Source of the DNA: Trichoderma breve | Taxonomy: Eukaryota > Ascomycota > Sordariomycetes > Hypocreales > Hypocreaceae | Direction of reading: 5' to 3' | DNA: 64,000 nt | NCBI RefSeq assembly: GCF_028502605.1 | Contig: NC_079232.1 | Location: 2,790,001 to 2,854,000 of the forward strand | Shown here: positions 1 through 11,490 of the stretch, piece by piece | Position numbering within the stretch: the stretch's first letter is position 1 | Layout of the letters: the number at the start of each line of letters is the position of its first letter | Translations under genes and position numbers: made by a program | The notes under the pieces: generated by a model | What the model saw: the letters and a program-made list of their open reading frames with translations, nothing else | Told to the model about the DNA's origin: nothing | The model's database searches: none

Positions 1-750
1 GCTTGGCAAAAGCCCGAGCTTGGTCATTTTTGTTAATGTTTTTTGGTATGCTGTTGGATTGTGGAGGGACGGAAATCCGGATTTAAATTGGGGTTGTATA
101 AGTCCGTACGTACTTATATACTTGACCCCCAAAGTGTGTTGCTTGTTCTGTTTCTCCCGGGATGTTTACCACAAGCTTGCTTGGTTTCCCTCGAAACGGC
201 GATTTTGCATGATTTGTGCGATATGCTTTGTTATTTGCGTAAAATGTCCACTCATGAGAGCTGATTCTGGAGAACATAACTCACCAAGGCAACAAAGGGC
301 CCGCTCTCGACGAAATGATATAAGGCTTCGACCTGGTGTTGACCGGTGCGGCAAGTCAACAACGATAGGAAATATTCACCGATGCGTATGGCCAACGTTT
401 CTTTCACCAACTAGTTCAAGAGGACATTGCGTAACAAGGCACAATATATTTCGTGGCGATATGTACATGCTTCGCCTATATGCAGAAGCAGAAAGACCTA
501 TATACAAGGCATAATGCATAACCCGTTTCCTCCAAAAAGACGGATGAAGAAGCATCCGTGGTATCCCTATCTCGATCTCAAATGCAAAAAACAAACGACC
601 AAACTCCAGAAGCTATGAGCACAATGAAACCGGGAAATGCTGGTAAATGTGACAAGAAAAAGAAGAAATCAACCAGAAAACTTTTTACAGATCCAGAGAA
701 ACAGGATAGGACAACGGAAAAGAAAAGACGCGATATCCCCGCGGCAGCAT
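1..750. other. 5' edge, no gene recognised
   Basis: Several short overlapping reading frames occur here, the longest about 160 codons. None shows a domain, a repeated motif or a convincing splice structure. The stretch lies downstream of the ferric reductase stop codon at 751, so it probably holds that gene's 3' untranslated region plus intergenic DNA. I see nothing further. Confidence 0.5.
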
Positions 751-2694
751 TTACCAACCAAATTGCTCGCAGTGCAGCTCGATGCCAGGCCCGTCAGATC
801 GAATGCATGCCGCCGTGGTGTTGCGAACTGTTGCCATGAGGCCGTCAGGTCCGCATCCCAATACCAGCACACGCTTCTCTACTGGCGTCTCGGCAACTAT
901 GCTCTGGATCAAAACTGCAACGTCTGGTTTGCCGCGCTTGATGGAGCTCTGATAGGCGTGTGTCTGTACTTCAACGGGGCCGGCGTTTTGTGTTGAATCG
1001 GTTTCCTCTGCAACGGACTCTTCAGACGAAGATTGAAGAGGCTGAGCCGTCACAGTACCGACAGCCTTCTCGAGATCGGTTTCGGAGGATGGTGTGACGG
1101 GCATCGACTCGGGGCGTGTCTCGCTATCTTCCTTCTCTTCCGACGATCGGGTGACGTAAAGCTCGAGTTCAACACGGGAGTCCCTTGCGAGAGTGTCGAG
1201 GTGAGAGGCAAACCACTTAAGATGACCTGGCAATATCTTCGTTAGCCCATGTCGTCACTTTTCAAGACCGTGATTCACTTACTCTCATATTTGACCATCC
1301 AGATAAAGGTAATCTTCTTCTCCAGCTGCGTGCTAGCCACGTTCTTGAGCATGTTGAGTGCCATTCCGAATGTAAAGGTTGAACCACTTCCGCCGGCGAC
1401 CAGGACGACTCTGTCATATTCAGAAGTGTCAGGCAGGGTACCATATGATCCCTCAACCGAGGCCTTGACCGTTGTCCCCGGATGCTTCAGGGCATATTGA
1501 TGCAGGTCCTGTGTGAAGCCATCGTGAGAATTCACAACAAACTCTAGAGGATCCATGGCTGCAATCGTAAAGGGGTGTGTCTCGCAAGTTCGAATCGAGG
1601 GAATCCAAAGGAAGCAATGCTGCCCCGATACAGCGCCCAAGGGAGCCTTCTTAAGGGTCACTCGGGTGCCACCGTTTGGCAGAGGTGTAAGAACGGCAGA
1701 GTTGTTGGCGCTGTATATCAGAAGGCGAGTCACGCGAACCAGTCGGTCGAGCACCCAGATGCCGGCGGTAACAATCACCACGTAGACAATCTTTTCGCCA
1801 AAGTTGGGTTGATGGAGGCCGACCATGACGATGGCAATGATCCAGAAGCTGATGTGGACATAGTAAAAGAGCTCATACCACCACCGACGGATGACCATTC
1901 CCGCAAAGCCGACGATGAAGAAGGAGGCGCCGGCAATCTCGCCATAGATCACGCTCTCTTCCCGGAGGACCGAGATTCTTCCCGCAAACCCAAAGTAGGA
2001 CGAGTAGCAGCTGGCATGGATGATGACAAAGATGATACAAGTGGAGCCAGCGATTTGATGGAGGATATTGAGACGCTCATACGACCAAGCTGTGAGGAAC
2101 GCCAACGGAGTGTTCTTTAGAGCCAAGAAGATGAGAACAACCAAGTTTGCGATCGCCATCCTGTTCCAGAGTCAGCCCATTAAAGCCAAGAAGCAAAGCA
2201 AGATCGTGTTGGTGATAGGACATACCATGCAGCTCGTGCGGCCAAGTTGGAATTCATCGTGATGACAGAATTGTCAATATCGGTAAAGGTAACGATGATG
2301 TTGATGGCGAGGTAAAAGAAGACGATGATGGCATGCCCTCGCGAGGGCAGACCAGGTGCTGTACGAAGAAGAACATTTCGCGGTTTCCTGTTTTACTTTC
2401 TTAGCTTCCTTACAACGTTTGATGCTGAATTTTTGCTTCTCATAACTCGCAGCTTGTCGTCATAGATCGGTCACGATGGCAAGTCGAGGCATCCAGCGAT
2501 GGTGCGCAGACTTACCGAGAAACAGCAGCCAAAGCTGAAACCCCCTTTTTTCCAATATTCGACTTCTGCGCAAGGCGTCGTCCTAGGTGGAAGAAGATGA
2601 AGATCGCCGCGAGTCCGACTATCGCACCGATAAATGCGTACATCTGTCGATGATTAAGCTCCTCACGGTGTGCGAATGCGGCGCTGCCAGCCAT
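751..2694 (-). CDS. Ferric reductase-like transmembrane metalloreductase (FRE/NOX family)
   Basis: Predicted to pass electrons from cytosolic NADPH through FAD and two hemes to ferric or cupric ions outside the cell. Four exons fit one frame: 2694-2516, 2387-2226, 2160-1283 and 1226-751, giving 564 residues. Exon 1 has a first hydrophobic helix, and exon 2 gives the FRE-like stretch LLRTAPGLPSRGHA. Exon 3 holds two His-x13-His pairs (LHQIAGS...IIHA and VHISFW...GLHQ) expected to ligate the hemes, the FAD motif HPFTIA and the nucleotide motif VAGGSGSTF. Exon 4 has an acidic, Ser/Thr-rich insert, then LGCGPDGLM and the typical FRE ending EQFGW. All three introns use GTAAG or GTATG donors and CAG acceptors. 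Length is normal for the family. Whether iron or copper is the substrate cannot be told from sequence. Confidence 0.9.
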
Positions 2695-5600
2695 GTTGGG
2701 CGACTTTGATGTAAACCGTTTCGAAACAGGATAACGTCCACGTCAAAGCAGGCAGCTATTGCCCAAAGAGTGACCTATGCTTTACTCTTAAACCCCTGGA
2801 GCCGGCAGTGATTATGGGTTATAGTACGACAGGGAGGAAGATGAAGACTAAGAGAAGGTGATTTGTGATAGGCCAAGGTTGAGGCTTGCTGTGAAGGAGA
2901 GTATTTGAGTTGGTGAGTACAACAAAGTATGTCGTGCACCAAGAGGGGGTATATGTCCTTTTGCAGCAACTATCTATCGGTCAGCTATCAGACAAGGACA
3001 CAAGACGCAAACCTTGTCGCCACGCAATGCCGGTCGATGATTACATGCAAGTACATCGGTGCCTTTTGGAGATGGTTCTATATTTACCTTCGAGTGGATG
3101 CCGAGAGTGGCACTGGACCGGCCCGTGCGGCAACTCAGCCAGGTTATTTGCCCTGGTATCGATGCCCTTGTGGAAAAGGCAAAGTCAGCAAAGCCTGTTC
3201 AGGCAATGCTAGGCAGAGATTGCGAATTTTCGACCTGATATCGACGTTTCAAAGGGGAAGGTGAGGGCCGTTTTCGATGCTCTCTTCGCGGTGGTTCCTG
3301 CTTGATAATGCTTGTCAGACATGTGTTACCCCGGCCCCGACGGCACGGGCGAATAAGCTATCTGTAAGTGAATACTTTTGTATGAGGACAAGCTTACGCG
3401 GTGTCTCAAGGAGTCTGTTATCAGTCCAGAGTCTATCTCGCTGATAAAGTTCTGAACGGGAGGGAGGCCTCAAGTGAGTTGAAGCTGGTCGCTGAGGCTT
3501 CACACCGTCCCAAGCTTTCAAACTCAACACTGCAGCGTTTCAGTCGACTCGGAGAGATTATGCAGGTATATGCTCTACGACACCGAACGAGCGGAATGCA
3601 TAAATGTTCTGGCCAAGGGGCGAAAGAATACCGGTGGTACCAGGGCGTCTGCCTTTATGTTTCTTTGCCAAGCGCCATCTTCCCCCAGCATTCTCTTGCA
3701 ACTTCCCTTTGCAACCACCTTCTGCCAGGCGCCAGATTGCAGATTCGGCCCTTGATACATCATCCATGAGCAACGGCCGGCCGAAATCCATGTCAGTCGC
3801 GTGTAAGGAGCCCACAACGCCGGCGCAGGGGGGGCAATACGCTGATCTTTTCGCTCTTGGGGGGGCCCCAACAACTTGTTCCAGAGCCTGGTGGACTCGA
3901 AAGAAATCTGATAATGCAGCCCTCCTCCACTCTAGACAGATCATGATGATATGAAAACGTCGACATGGGAAAATCCCTCCCTCCCTTCTCGTTGCTAGCC
4001 TTTCTTGGCTGGCCATCCACGATGCAACGATTGGGCCCATCTTCGCAGTTGAGTTTAATTTCTCCCCCCTCCCTGCCGTCATGCCCTACAAATCATGCCC
4101 TATGAAGCCATAAGACTGTCTCTCCTATGTACTTGTGTAGCGATATTTTTGGGATTTGGTGATGCAATGCCACCATTGCGAGAACGGGCAGGAGCTTGTA
4201 CCCGAGTGTGATACGACGTTTCACCCAAGACAGACTTGTAAGACGGCAGCCCAAGTCTCGACATGCTACACCAGGAAACCCCCTCGCTTACACCTTCCAA
4301 TACATCAAGTCGAGCAGTTCATGCTCTCAACCAAGATTATCGTCGGCAGACAGAGCCCAGCCATGCATCTTTGATATCCCGAAGGAAGAGAATGCGGGGG
4401 AGAGATTTAGCTAACCAAGTTCTACCTTGATTCATTGCGTTCGTGTTGACTCCCCGGGGACGGGCCGACTACGAGATCGCCAGAATAGGGCCGTCCACGG
4501 ACAGAGTACGCAGGACAGAGTACACAATTTGCAGGCATCGTCCAGACAAGGCAACGGAAAATATGTTGAGACACGACACGGCGGCCTTGATCCCCTTTGA
4601 GTAAGGACGATTAGTTTGTTCTTCCTCTTGCGAGGATTATGACAAGGTTGGACCCGAGATAAACAGAAAAAAAGTTTTAGACGTCGCATGAATTTAGCCC
4701 TTGGCTAAAAGAGGCAGGCAAATAGGCCATATTCTGCTAGCACGCAAAGCTTATGGAGACAAGGTTTTGTCCCGAGGCTTTATTTGAGAATTCTACAGAG
4801 AATTGCAGAGGTTCTGTCATAAACTTTCTGTGATGCGCATTCGGGATTGTTTAGTGTTTGGCTATTTTGGCTCTGCCAGGACGAAATTGCCGGGAGGTGG
4901 TGGTGATGTGAATTTAGCCACGGGCCGGCACGTTGCTTGGATGTTGCTCCATTCGTATTCCTTGGCAGTAACAGCAAAAGCAGTAGCGCAGCAAAAGCAG
5001 CCGGGAGATCGCCTGCCATGTCGATTCTGCCGTGGAAATGCCATGGCTATCGTTGTTGACGGTGAGGATGATTAATGATTGATTGACCCTACGGAAGGAG
5101 TTTGCGCCGCCATCAGTCCATGTCGGATTTAATACTATTTTGAGGGCGTCGGCTGAAACGAAACCACCGATGGCATCCGCAAACCTGTCGTGACCGGGGG
5201 GCTGCCCGTTTTCCTTTCCACGACTGCACCGTATCTGCGCCTGGCGCAGTGGTTCGTGACTCAAACAACCAAAGACCGTCTGCGCTGCGATTTCAAATAC
5301 CTCGGCCGCGATAGTCGAGTTAGGATGAGTGGTCATTCGTCGGAGGAACTGAAACTCGTTGTCGCCGGTCACAACGCCGCTTGGTGCTGACCGTGTGGAT
5401 CTAGCGGAAGAGCATACAGGGGAAGGCCAGTCTTATTGGCTGTGGGTTTGAGAGAAACAAGCAAGTGGCCCGTCGGCAATAGATGCAGATCTGACAGGAA
5501 CAGGGCTAGCCATAGTAGCCATATATAGATGTCGGCACCAGGCATTGCGGAATCTAGATTGTGTCTGACCGGCACGGCCGTTGTTAGTCGGGATAATTGC

Positions 5601-6753
5601 TCCGTTTGCCCTGCCAATCTGACGATAAGGCCGTGGAAGATAGGAGCCATGCTCACATACAGTAGGTCCGTGAAAACGGGTGGTCCACAAGCCACGGCAC
5701 TTGGACAGCCGAATCTTAAAGAAGCAATGCAATCCCGTTGACGGAGTACGGAGTACAGTAGCACGCAATATGGCAATGCCGAGTTCGACCCGTACTCGTA
5801 CAAGGACATACAAGCACAGGCCCGGACCCGTGTGAGAAATCTCCATGGCCCATGTCGCATGTCCCCATACGCGTACCAGCAAGCAGGATGGCCTGGGCGA
5901 GCTCCCGCGAAGCAACCCCAACCGCCGCCTCTGGGTTGCAGCGCAGACAAAGCGCGATGCTCAATGATGTCGATACAGTAGCCACATGATGGGCTCGCAG
6001 CGTGAGGGATACGTGAATGTCCGAACCTAGGACTCGGATTATTAGAGAGCCAAGCTCAATGAGCGTTTTGACAGGCGTGGCTCACCAATCAGAGGGACGC
6101 CCACAACCTGAGGGTTACATTGGATTCGGCCCTGTCGACGAAATGTGGGCTAGAGGAAGGTCGAGACGGGGGCGTGAGAGTGTGAGGAGTGTGAAGAAGG
6201 GGGGGAAGTTGCATAAGTGCAGGTTTGTTTCGTTTTCTCGGACAAAAGTAAGAGGGCAGGCGGAGAAACTGCTGACTGAGCTGCTGGCGGCAGAATTCAT
6301 AAATACTCCGGACTCGTATGCTGCAATTTGGATAAAAACATGAGAAAACCTGTCATTTCCTCTAAGAGAATTAGAACCGCAAGCAGAAGAATAAATGGTT
6401 CGATTAGTATTTCCTGGGGATGGCTTCAATCCTGCTCAACGGCCTGGTGGAGTGCGACTAAGTACATGTAATCTAAGAGTACCAGAACAGAACAGGGAGC
6501 TTGTCATTAACCCACCCAGGTTTTAGGTAGACGCTAGATGGTAGTGACCTACCTATTGGAGCTACATTAGCCATGGATCATTTGTCTGCCTGCTGTCGCC
6601 ACGCTACTGTATCTAATCCGAACACATCAAATAGATATCGATGCAGCTCATCCCATCGCCTTCGCCGGGTAGATGTTCAACCCTTGGTAGATCTAGTAGG
6701 TCGTCGATTTGCGCTTGGTTTATAGTAAACAGTTTGCTCGTCTGGCATCACAA
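2695..6753. other. 4-kb gene-poor region
   Basis: Many overlapping open frames up to 193 codons occur on both strands (for example 3558-4082 and 5369-5950, both minus). All have scattered composition and no recognisable domain. I could not build a multi-exon gene. A direct repeat of the motif TACGGAGTA/ACGGAGTA lies at 5741-5756. A fast-evolving effector or a non-coding RNA cannot be excluded. Confidence 0.5.
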
Positions 6754-6867
6754 GCCCCCTTGGCCTAATGGTTAAGGCGCAAGACTTCTATTAGCACTAG
6801 CCTACAAAAAGGTTGGCGTCTGTTAGAGCGTATCTTGAGATTGCCAGTTCGAGTCTGGCAGGGGGCT
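6754..6867 (+). tRNA. tRNA-Arg(TCT) with a 41-nt intron
   Basis: The cloverleaf folds by eye. The acceptor stem is GCCCCCT (6754-6760) with AGGGGGC (6860-6866), discriminator T6867. The D arm is GCC/GGC. The anticodon stem CAAGA (6780-6784) pairs with TCTTG (6833-6837), and the T arm is GCCAG/CTGGC around TTCGAGT. The loop reads C-T-TCT-A, so the anticodon TCT is at 6787-6789. A nuclear tRNA intron follows A37 (6791-6831), the canonical position for the eukaryotic splicing endonuclease. It decodes AGA arginine codons. Confidence 0.93.
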
Positions 6868-8081
6868 TCGCTTTTTAAGGGTTCCATCGTTTTGGACTCT
6901 TTTGCGAGTCAGCCCATGCAATTTCTTTTTTTAGCACTGCGCAACCTCTTCATTCATTGCTGCTTTTATGCTCTCTTTTTTCTCTATTTGGAAGTAGTAC
7001 GGAGCATATCATATCTTTGATCCGGGCCCATGGCGAACCCACGTCTCCACCAGACTAAAGCAGATCACAACCCACTCACTTTATCAAGCCTATCTCTCAC
7101 ACACAATAGAGGAGCCAAGAACGACATATCTTATCATATGTTTATTTAACAAGTCATAAGCCATCATTCAGCCAAAGCGAAGAGAAATCCGTACTTCAGA
7201 TTTGTACTACAACTAATAACGATCTCGTCGATATTAAGAACAAGCTAGTACCATGTATCCTATATGAGATTTCAACAGTCTACTAGCAAAAGTACGATGA
7301 CTTCAGTGGCAACCTATAATGAAACACCCCTTTCTGATTTTACCAAAGATGGAAAGTCAACGAGTTTCTCTAATTCTCGCTCAAGATGCCTACCAAACTC
7401 CATGATTACTACGTGCTTCAGAGAATTTGAATGAGCCGGATGAGTGGATATTCAACAGCCCCCTATCTGACATGGAAGGAGATAAAACACCTACGCCGGA
7501 AGACACCGACCATAGCTTGGATTGATTATAAAAAGAATTTTGCTATGCAGATCCCGCTTACAGTACTCTGTCTTACGTGAAATAGAGATCATGCCATGAA
7601 TGTTAGTAGCATAAGCCCTAGAGCTACCGACTTCCTAATCGGCAGCCATATACTTGAGTAAGCTCAGGTGTGTCTCATTGTATACTTGGCAGCGGCCCTT
7701 GAATCTCAAGAGAATGTAAACAGTCATCTTCAACTTCCATAAACATCAATTCCTAATACGTTACATATGGAAGGCGTCTGTCTTGGCGTTTCATACCACC
7801 AGGCGTGCGTGCTCTAAGCCTCCACTTCAGCTATGCATGCGGGCAGGCTTATTGGTTACCATTAATCAATATTACTACCCTGCATTGTCACGTTGCCCTT
7901 TCATGGGAATCGTTGCGTTGGCCAGGCTGCGTAGAGCTGAATCTTTCCTTAGATTGCCGGAGTGCAACCTACGAAGTCATGTAAGTGGTACAATCAAAGG
8001 ACGTCATGTTCCGAAGGAGTGATCCTACTCACAAATGGACCGTACTTCTATTCAGATATCACAGATAGTCCGCATCCTTGT
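6868..8081. other. AT-rich intergenic stretch
   Basis: No coding region could be supported. The DNA is AT-rich with frequent stops in all frames and only short chance frames (60-80 codons). A decayed transposon is possible, but I see no terminal repeats or transposase motifs. Confidence 0.45.
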
Positions 8082-8540
8082 CTATCCTAGCTTTGTCATG
8101 TCACTATAAGCCGTGCGCAAATTGCCAGAACCTCTTACCCGCCTGAGCTCCATAGCCTCCATCTTCTGCCTGCTCAATGACTGTAGCCCCTGTAGCCAGT
8201 AAATATCCTGATTATCGACGGTGCTGTTCATGTAGAATTGGTGGGCTTCCCGCCACATGCCCATTCCCTTGTAACAGTGGGCTATGTAAAAGTTGATCTT
8301 GGAGTCGATGCCGTTCATGCCCTCAGCAAATGCGATCGTGGAAGCCTCATTGGCCTCGCGCAGAGCTTCCCTCCATCGAGGCGGCCTCTCGCTGGCATAT
8401 CGTTTGCAGGCTGCAATGTGCCTGTTGATGCGTCTCTTGATCCAACCAACATCTTCTTCGTCAAGCTGAAACAGGCGATCGAAAATCTCTCTTTCTTTAC
8501 CTAGGGCCTCTGAACTGGCTGAGGTTGACGTACTGGCCAT
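8082..8540 (-). CDS. Small TPR-like hypothetical protein
   Basis: A 152-residue frame starting with ATG at 8540 and a Ser/Thr/Ala-rich N-terminus. The central part (about residues 40-120) is helical. It has small-residue/aromatic spacing like tetratricopeptide repeats: REANEASTIAFAEGMNG, then INFYIAHCYKGMGMWREAHQFYMN. A good donor (GTAAGAG, from about 8143 leftward) lies inside the last third after ELRR. The true C-terminus may therefore come from a downstream exon I could not identify, and the last roughly 19 residues may be intron read-through. The upstream side carries a pyrimidine-rich leader. Function unknown; a protein-binding role is the most that can be inferred. Confidence 0.6.
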   Translation of the reverse strand: MASTSTSASSEALGKEREIFDRLFQLDEEDVGWIKRRINRHIAACKRYASERPPRWREALREANEASTIAFAEGMNGIDSKINFYIAHCYKGMGMWREAHQFYMNSTVDNQDIYWLQGLQSLSRQKMEAMELRRVRGSGNLRTAYSDMTKLG

Positions 8541-9320
8541 CTTTGACTGTAGAACTGTAGCTTCTCTTCTTTTTCTTTAGCGATTTGGTGGAAAACTGAC
8601 TTCTCGTGATCGATTCCTGATAACCGAAATCGCGACTCATCCAGGAATTTATAGATTCACAAGGTTTGTTTATTCACAGGTATATGGACGTGATGGCGGT
8701 GAATCGCCATCATAGTTTCCGTGTGTTTGCCCTTTGCAGCAGTTCAGCTACTAATATTGACGTTCAAGTGACACAACATGCGGCAGGCGGTCGATACAAA
8801 GGACAGTGGAAACCATTGAAGAAAACACCTTGTAAATTAAAGGGTAACATCATCATAAAATCACCCTTTGTTCAACTCTAGACCACAGTGTGATGGTCGC
8901 AAGCCATCATCAAACAAAGGCGTGATTGTACGACAATAGTGACGCTGGCACCGGATGACAATTCAATCAGCTCAAGGCAATGTTGCGTTAGCTATGTTCG
9001 ATATTATTTCTAGCACTTACGGATATGTGCTAAACAAAGATCTTTACTGCAAAGTTCACATTTCCACTGGATCTGAATCATAACAAACGTTATACGTTCA
9101 TTTTTGGGTTGCAATGGCCTTGGCCGTTGTCTTTGAAACATTGATCTGGCTTTCATTTGCTGATTCGTGAACGCCATGAAAATTTTAGGACGTCCTCTTC
9201 ACTGATGCAACGAGTCCAATTGAATAAAAAGAAAACGTAAAAAGAAAACGTAAAAAGGTTATGAACGAAAAGAGAACCAAAAAAAGAATTCCAAGTATCG
9301 GATAACGCATTGGGGCATTT
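8541..9320. other. Intergenic, nothing recognised
   Basis: AT-rich sequence between the TPR-like gene and the tRNA-Ile gene. A short duplication, aaagaaaacgtaaa repeated in tandem, is visible near 9228-9256. No coding evidence. Confidence 0.45.
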
Positions 9321-9420
9321 TGCTCCCGGCAGGGCTTGAACCTGCGACCTTCGCATTACCAAGGCTAGATTGTTATGTCTAGTATTAGTACGAAGCTCTA
9401 ACCAACTGAGCTACGGAAGC
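9321..9420 (-). tRNA. tRNA-Ile(AAT) with a 26-nt intron
   Basis: On the minus strand the acceptor stem GCTTCCG (9420-9414) pairs with CGGGAGC (9328-9322), discriminator A9321. The D arm is GCTC/GAGC around AGTTGGTTA. The anticodon stem TCGTA (9393-9389) pairs with TGCGA (9355-9351, including one G-T pair), and the T arm is GCAGG/CCTGC around TTCAAGC. The loop reads C-T-AAT-A, giving anticodon AAT at 9386-9384. The intron 9382-9357 follows position 37. The body resembles the yeast intron-containing tRNA-Ile(UAU) scaffold, but here position 34 is A. Confidence 0.87.
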
Positions 9421-9819
9421 GCATCCGAATTTGGAAATTAACGGGTTCGAAGCCAGAGGATGGCTCCGAATTGTTGGAAGTGGCACAGTTATTATTATCT
9501 ATACAGGGTAAACTATTTCAGTAGTATAATCGCAACACCAAACTCGGCACTCAACCCGGGTGTTCTACTTCAAGCAAATCTCTTTGGAATGGAGAGTATA
9601 AATATTTTAGAGCAGTTGACAATTTTGCCCAATTCAGTCGTCAAGGAGTGGTTGGAGTAAGCGAGAATGATGCTTTGACATTTGAACCACCTAAGTACAA
9701 TGCAAGACAAGGAGAATCACAGCGGCATCGTTTGACTTGTATAGAGGATCCCCCCCAAAATTTAGATACCTCCGTTTATTTGCTAGTACTATTGAATTCA
9801 TCAGGGGAAGATAAAATAG
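9421..9819. other. Intergenic, nothing recognised
   Basis: About 400 bp between the tRNA-Ile gene and the ankyrin remnant. Only short frames without recognisable features. Confidence 0.4.
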
Positions 9820-10098
9820 TCAATGAAACATCTGGAACCCCTTTGCGAATGTACTCAGTTCTGTCTTCAGCGCACTTCTGACACCTTGTGCTGGTTCGGC
9901 ATGAGACTCCGGATCTGAATTTGGACTTCCGTTCGGACATTCGGAACATTTTAGAACTAATTCCGATTTCTCAACGGCCCAAGTCAGTCTGGCCTGCTTT
10001 GCGTAGTCGATGACTGACTTTCCATCGTCATCTTTTGTGTCCGCCGCAATGCCCGAATCCAACAGATCGTACAGTGTCTACTTCATAGAGGCGACATT
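9820..10098 (-). pseudogene. Ankyrin-repeat fragment, probably decayed
   Basis: On the minus strand the frame from about 10077 to 9820 encodes one ankyrin-type unit. It reads LYDLLDSGIAADT, then KDDDGKSVIDYAKQARL, followed by a polar tail. Directly upstream in the same frame, GNVASMK is what normally precedes the second ankyrin helix, but an in-frame TAG (10080-10078) separates them. Upstream of that I find no further repeats. The piece could be the 3' end of a degraded ankyrin gene. It could also be an exon whose acceptor is that same TAG, although I found no matching upstream exon. A complete ankyrin gene lies 22 kb away on the other strand. Confidence 0.5.
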
Positions 10099-10148
10099 AC
10101 CAATCTCAACAATTATTTAAGCTCGCGCGAATCCGCCAGGCATTTACA

Positions 10149-10343
10149 CTAGACTGAGTCCAGCCACTTTCCATTGTAGGTGAAGTAATGAATGGATTTG
10201 TCTCTAGGCAAGCAGATTGGGCCACAGTAAGGAGGCTTAATGATATGAACGAATGTCGATGAAATATGAGCTGAAAGTCCAGTCGAATTTACAGTTGCTA
10301 GTGGCGTTACCTCGTAAACCGAAAATGGCATACGATGACCCAT
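10149..10343 (-). CDS. Short hypothetical ORF upstream of the ankyrin fragment
   Basis: A 64-codon frame with a true ATG at 10343. The translation is not low-complexity but has no recognisable domain. Its position just upstream of the ankyrin fragment on the same strand would allow it to be a first exon of that gene or of its ancestor. I could not find a convincing splice junction. It may be a chance frame. Confidence 0.22.
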   Translation of the reverse strand: MGHRMPFSVYEVTPLATVNSTGLSAHISSTFVHIIKPPYCGPICLPRDKSIHYFTYNGKWLDSV

Positions 10344-10578
10344 AAAGTATTGCGTTTCTGATCGGCACTAAGCCGTGGGAAAAGACCGCGAGGCGGTAAG
10401 ACCTTGAATGGTATACGAAAGCAGCACGTTATGCATCAGGCGAAGTTCATAAAATCATATAGAGTAGCTGTTATGGATCAGCAGCTGTAATTATAAAAGT
10501 TACTCGGCAGATATCTGTTCTAATTACCTGCGCAAAGCCCTTGCTTGTCACAAATCGGCGTCTTATCAAGTGAAAACC

Positions 10579-10851
10579 ATGATTGCTCGCCTTATCATTT
10601 TCTCTGTCCTGGCAACTGCTAACTTGAGCATCGGAACACGCTTTCATCGTCGTACAGATAGCAGCACACAGTCTGGCCTATCTGGAACATTCATTGAAGG
10701 CGTGGTAAATGCTGCAATTGTCGTCATACCCATCCCGTTCTCCCTCGCCAGAAATATTGTGCCATCAAAATATGGCATCATTCAGACTTATTTGGATTAT
10801 CTGCCAGACCTTCATGGGAAGTATCCTGTCAGTAGATTTACCACTTTATAA
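10579..10851 (+). CDS. Short secreted-type hypothetical protein, probably truncated
   Basis: A 90-residue frame from ATG 10579. The first roughly 20 residues (MIARLIIFSVLATANLSIG) look like a secretion signal. The rest includes PIPFSLARNIVPSKYGI and YLDYLPDLHGKYPV, which recall the N-terminus of larger secreted proteins of Pezizomycotina (weak memory, function unknown). The frame ends six residues after KYPV, where such a protein would be expected to continue. No in-frame downstream exon was evident, so it is either a truncated copy or the first exon of a gene I could not complete. Confidence 0.38.
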   Translation: MIARLIIFSVLATANLSIGTRFHRRTDSSTQSGLSGTFIEGVVNAAIVVIPIPFSLARNIVPSKYGIIQTYLDYLPDLHGKYPVSRFTTL

Positions 10852-11490
10852 CCCTATGACCATGCCTGCAGAGCGACTAAAAATTAGTCATTCACGCCTA
10901 CACATTAAGATACTCCATAGCCATCAAATCATAACTCTATGTATAGAGTAGCAGTAAGGCATCTACCAAGAGGCAACGATTTCTCTCCCACATTGGAACC
11001 ATCTGTGGCTATCATTACCGCACAGGAGGCCTGAGTCAATGGTCATTCAATGAGTTCCACAATTCGTATCCTATCGTGCCTTTAAAATCCGATGTAAGAG
11101 CAACGGAAACGCCGAAGCGAATTGCGGATGATTAAACTGTTACAACCAAATCCTGCTATTGTAAGGCTTGGCAACGACCACCGTATTCCTTTTTAGACAT
11201 ACGAAACGTGCCATTTGGTGTACTGCTGTAGGTTCTCAAAATCCATTTGATAAAGCATATTATATGCTCGGTGATAATTCTTTTGAGCCGTAAAATCCGT
11301 CTGTGATGTCTAATATGCTAACTAGCCGATCCTTTGTTCCCGAACGATCAAGAAGTAAAAGCAAAGTATATAGGACTGGCGACGGTGTTCCCAAATCAAA
11401 AGACCAAAGGACATTCAAGTTTATACACATCTGACTTTTCTCCTCTTTTTGAAACTATTCAAGTGTTGTCTGGCTTTTAAACATCTAGCT
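10852..11490. other. Upstream region of the SDR gene
   Basis: About 640 bp without coding evidence, presumably containing the promoter of the SDR gene at 11491. A pyrimidine-rich leader (tgacttttctcctctttttg) lies just before the start. Confidence 0.45.

Noticed and set aside
1575..2120. 181-codon plus-strand frame
   Set aside because: It is the antisense shadow of the main exon of the ferric reductase, which shows clear family motifs.
3558..4082. 174-codon frame on the minus strand in the gene-poor left region
   Set aside because: No domain, signal or repeat; overlaps other frames of similar length on both strands; mixed composition typical of chance frames.
5369..5950. 193-codon minus-strand frame
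   Set aside because: No recognisable domain; overlapping frames of comparable length on the same strand; no splice context supporting a gene.
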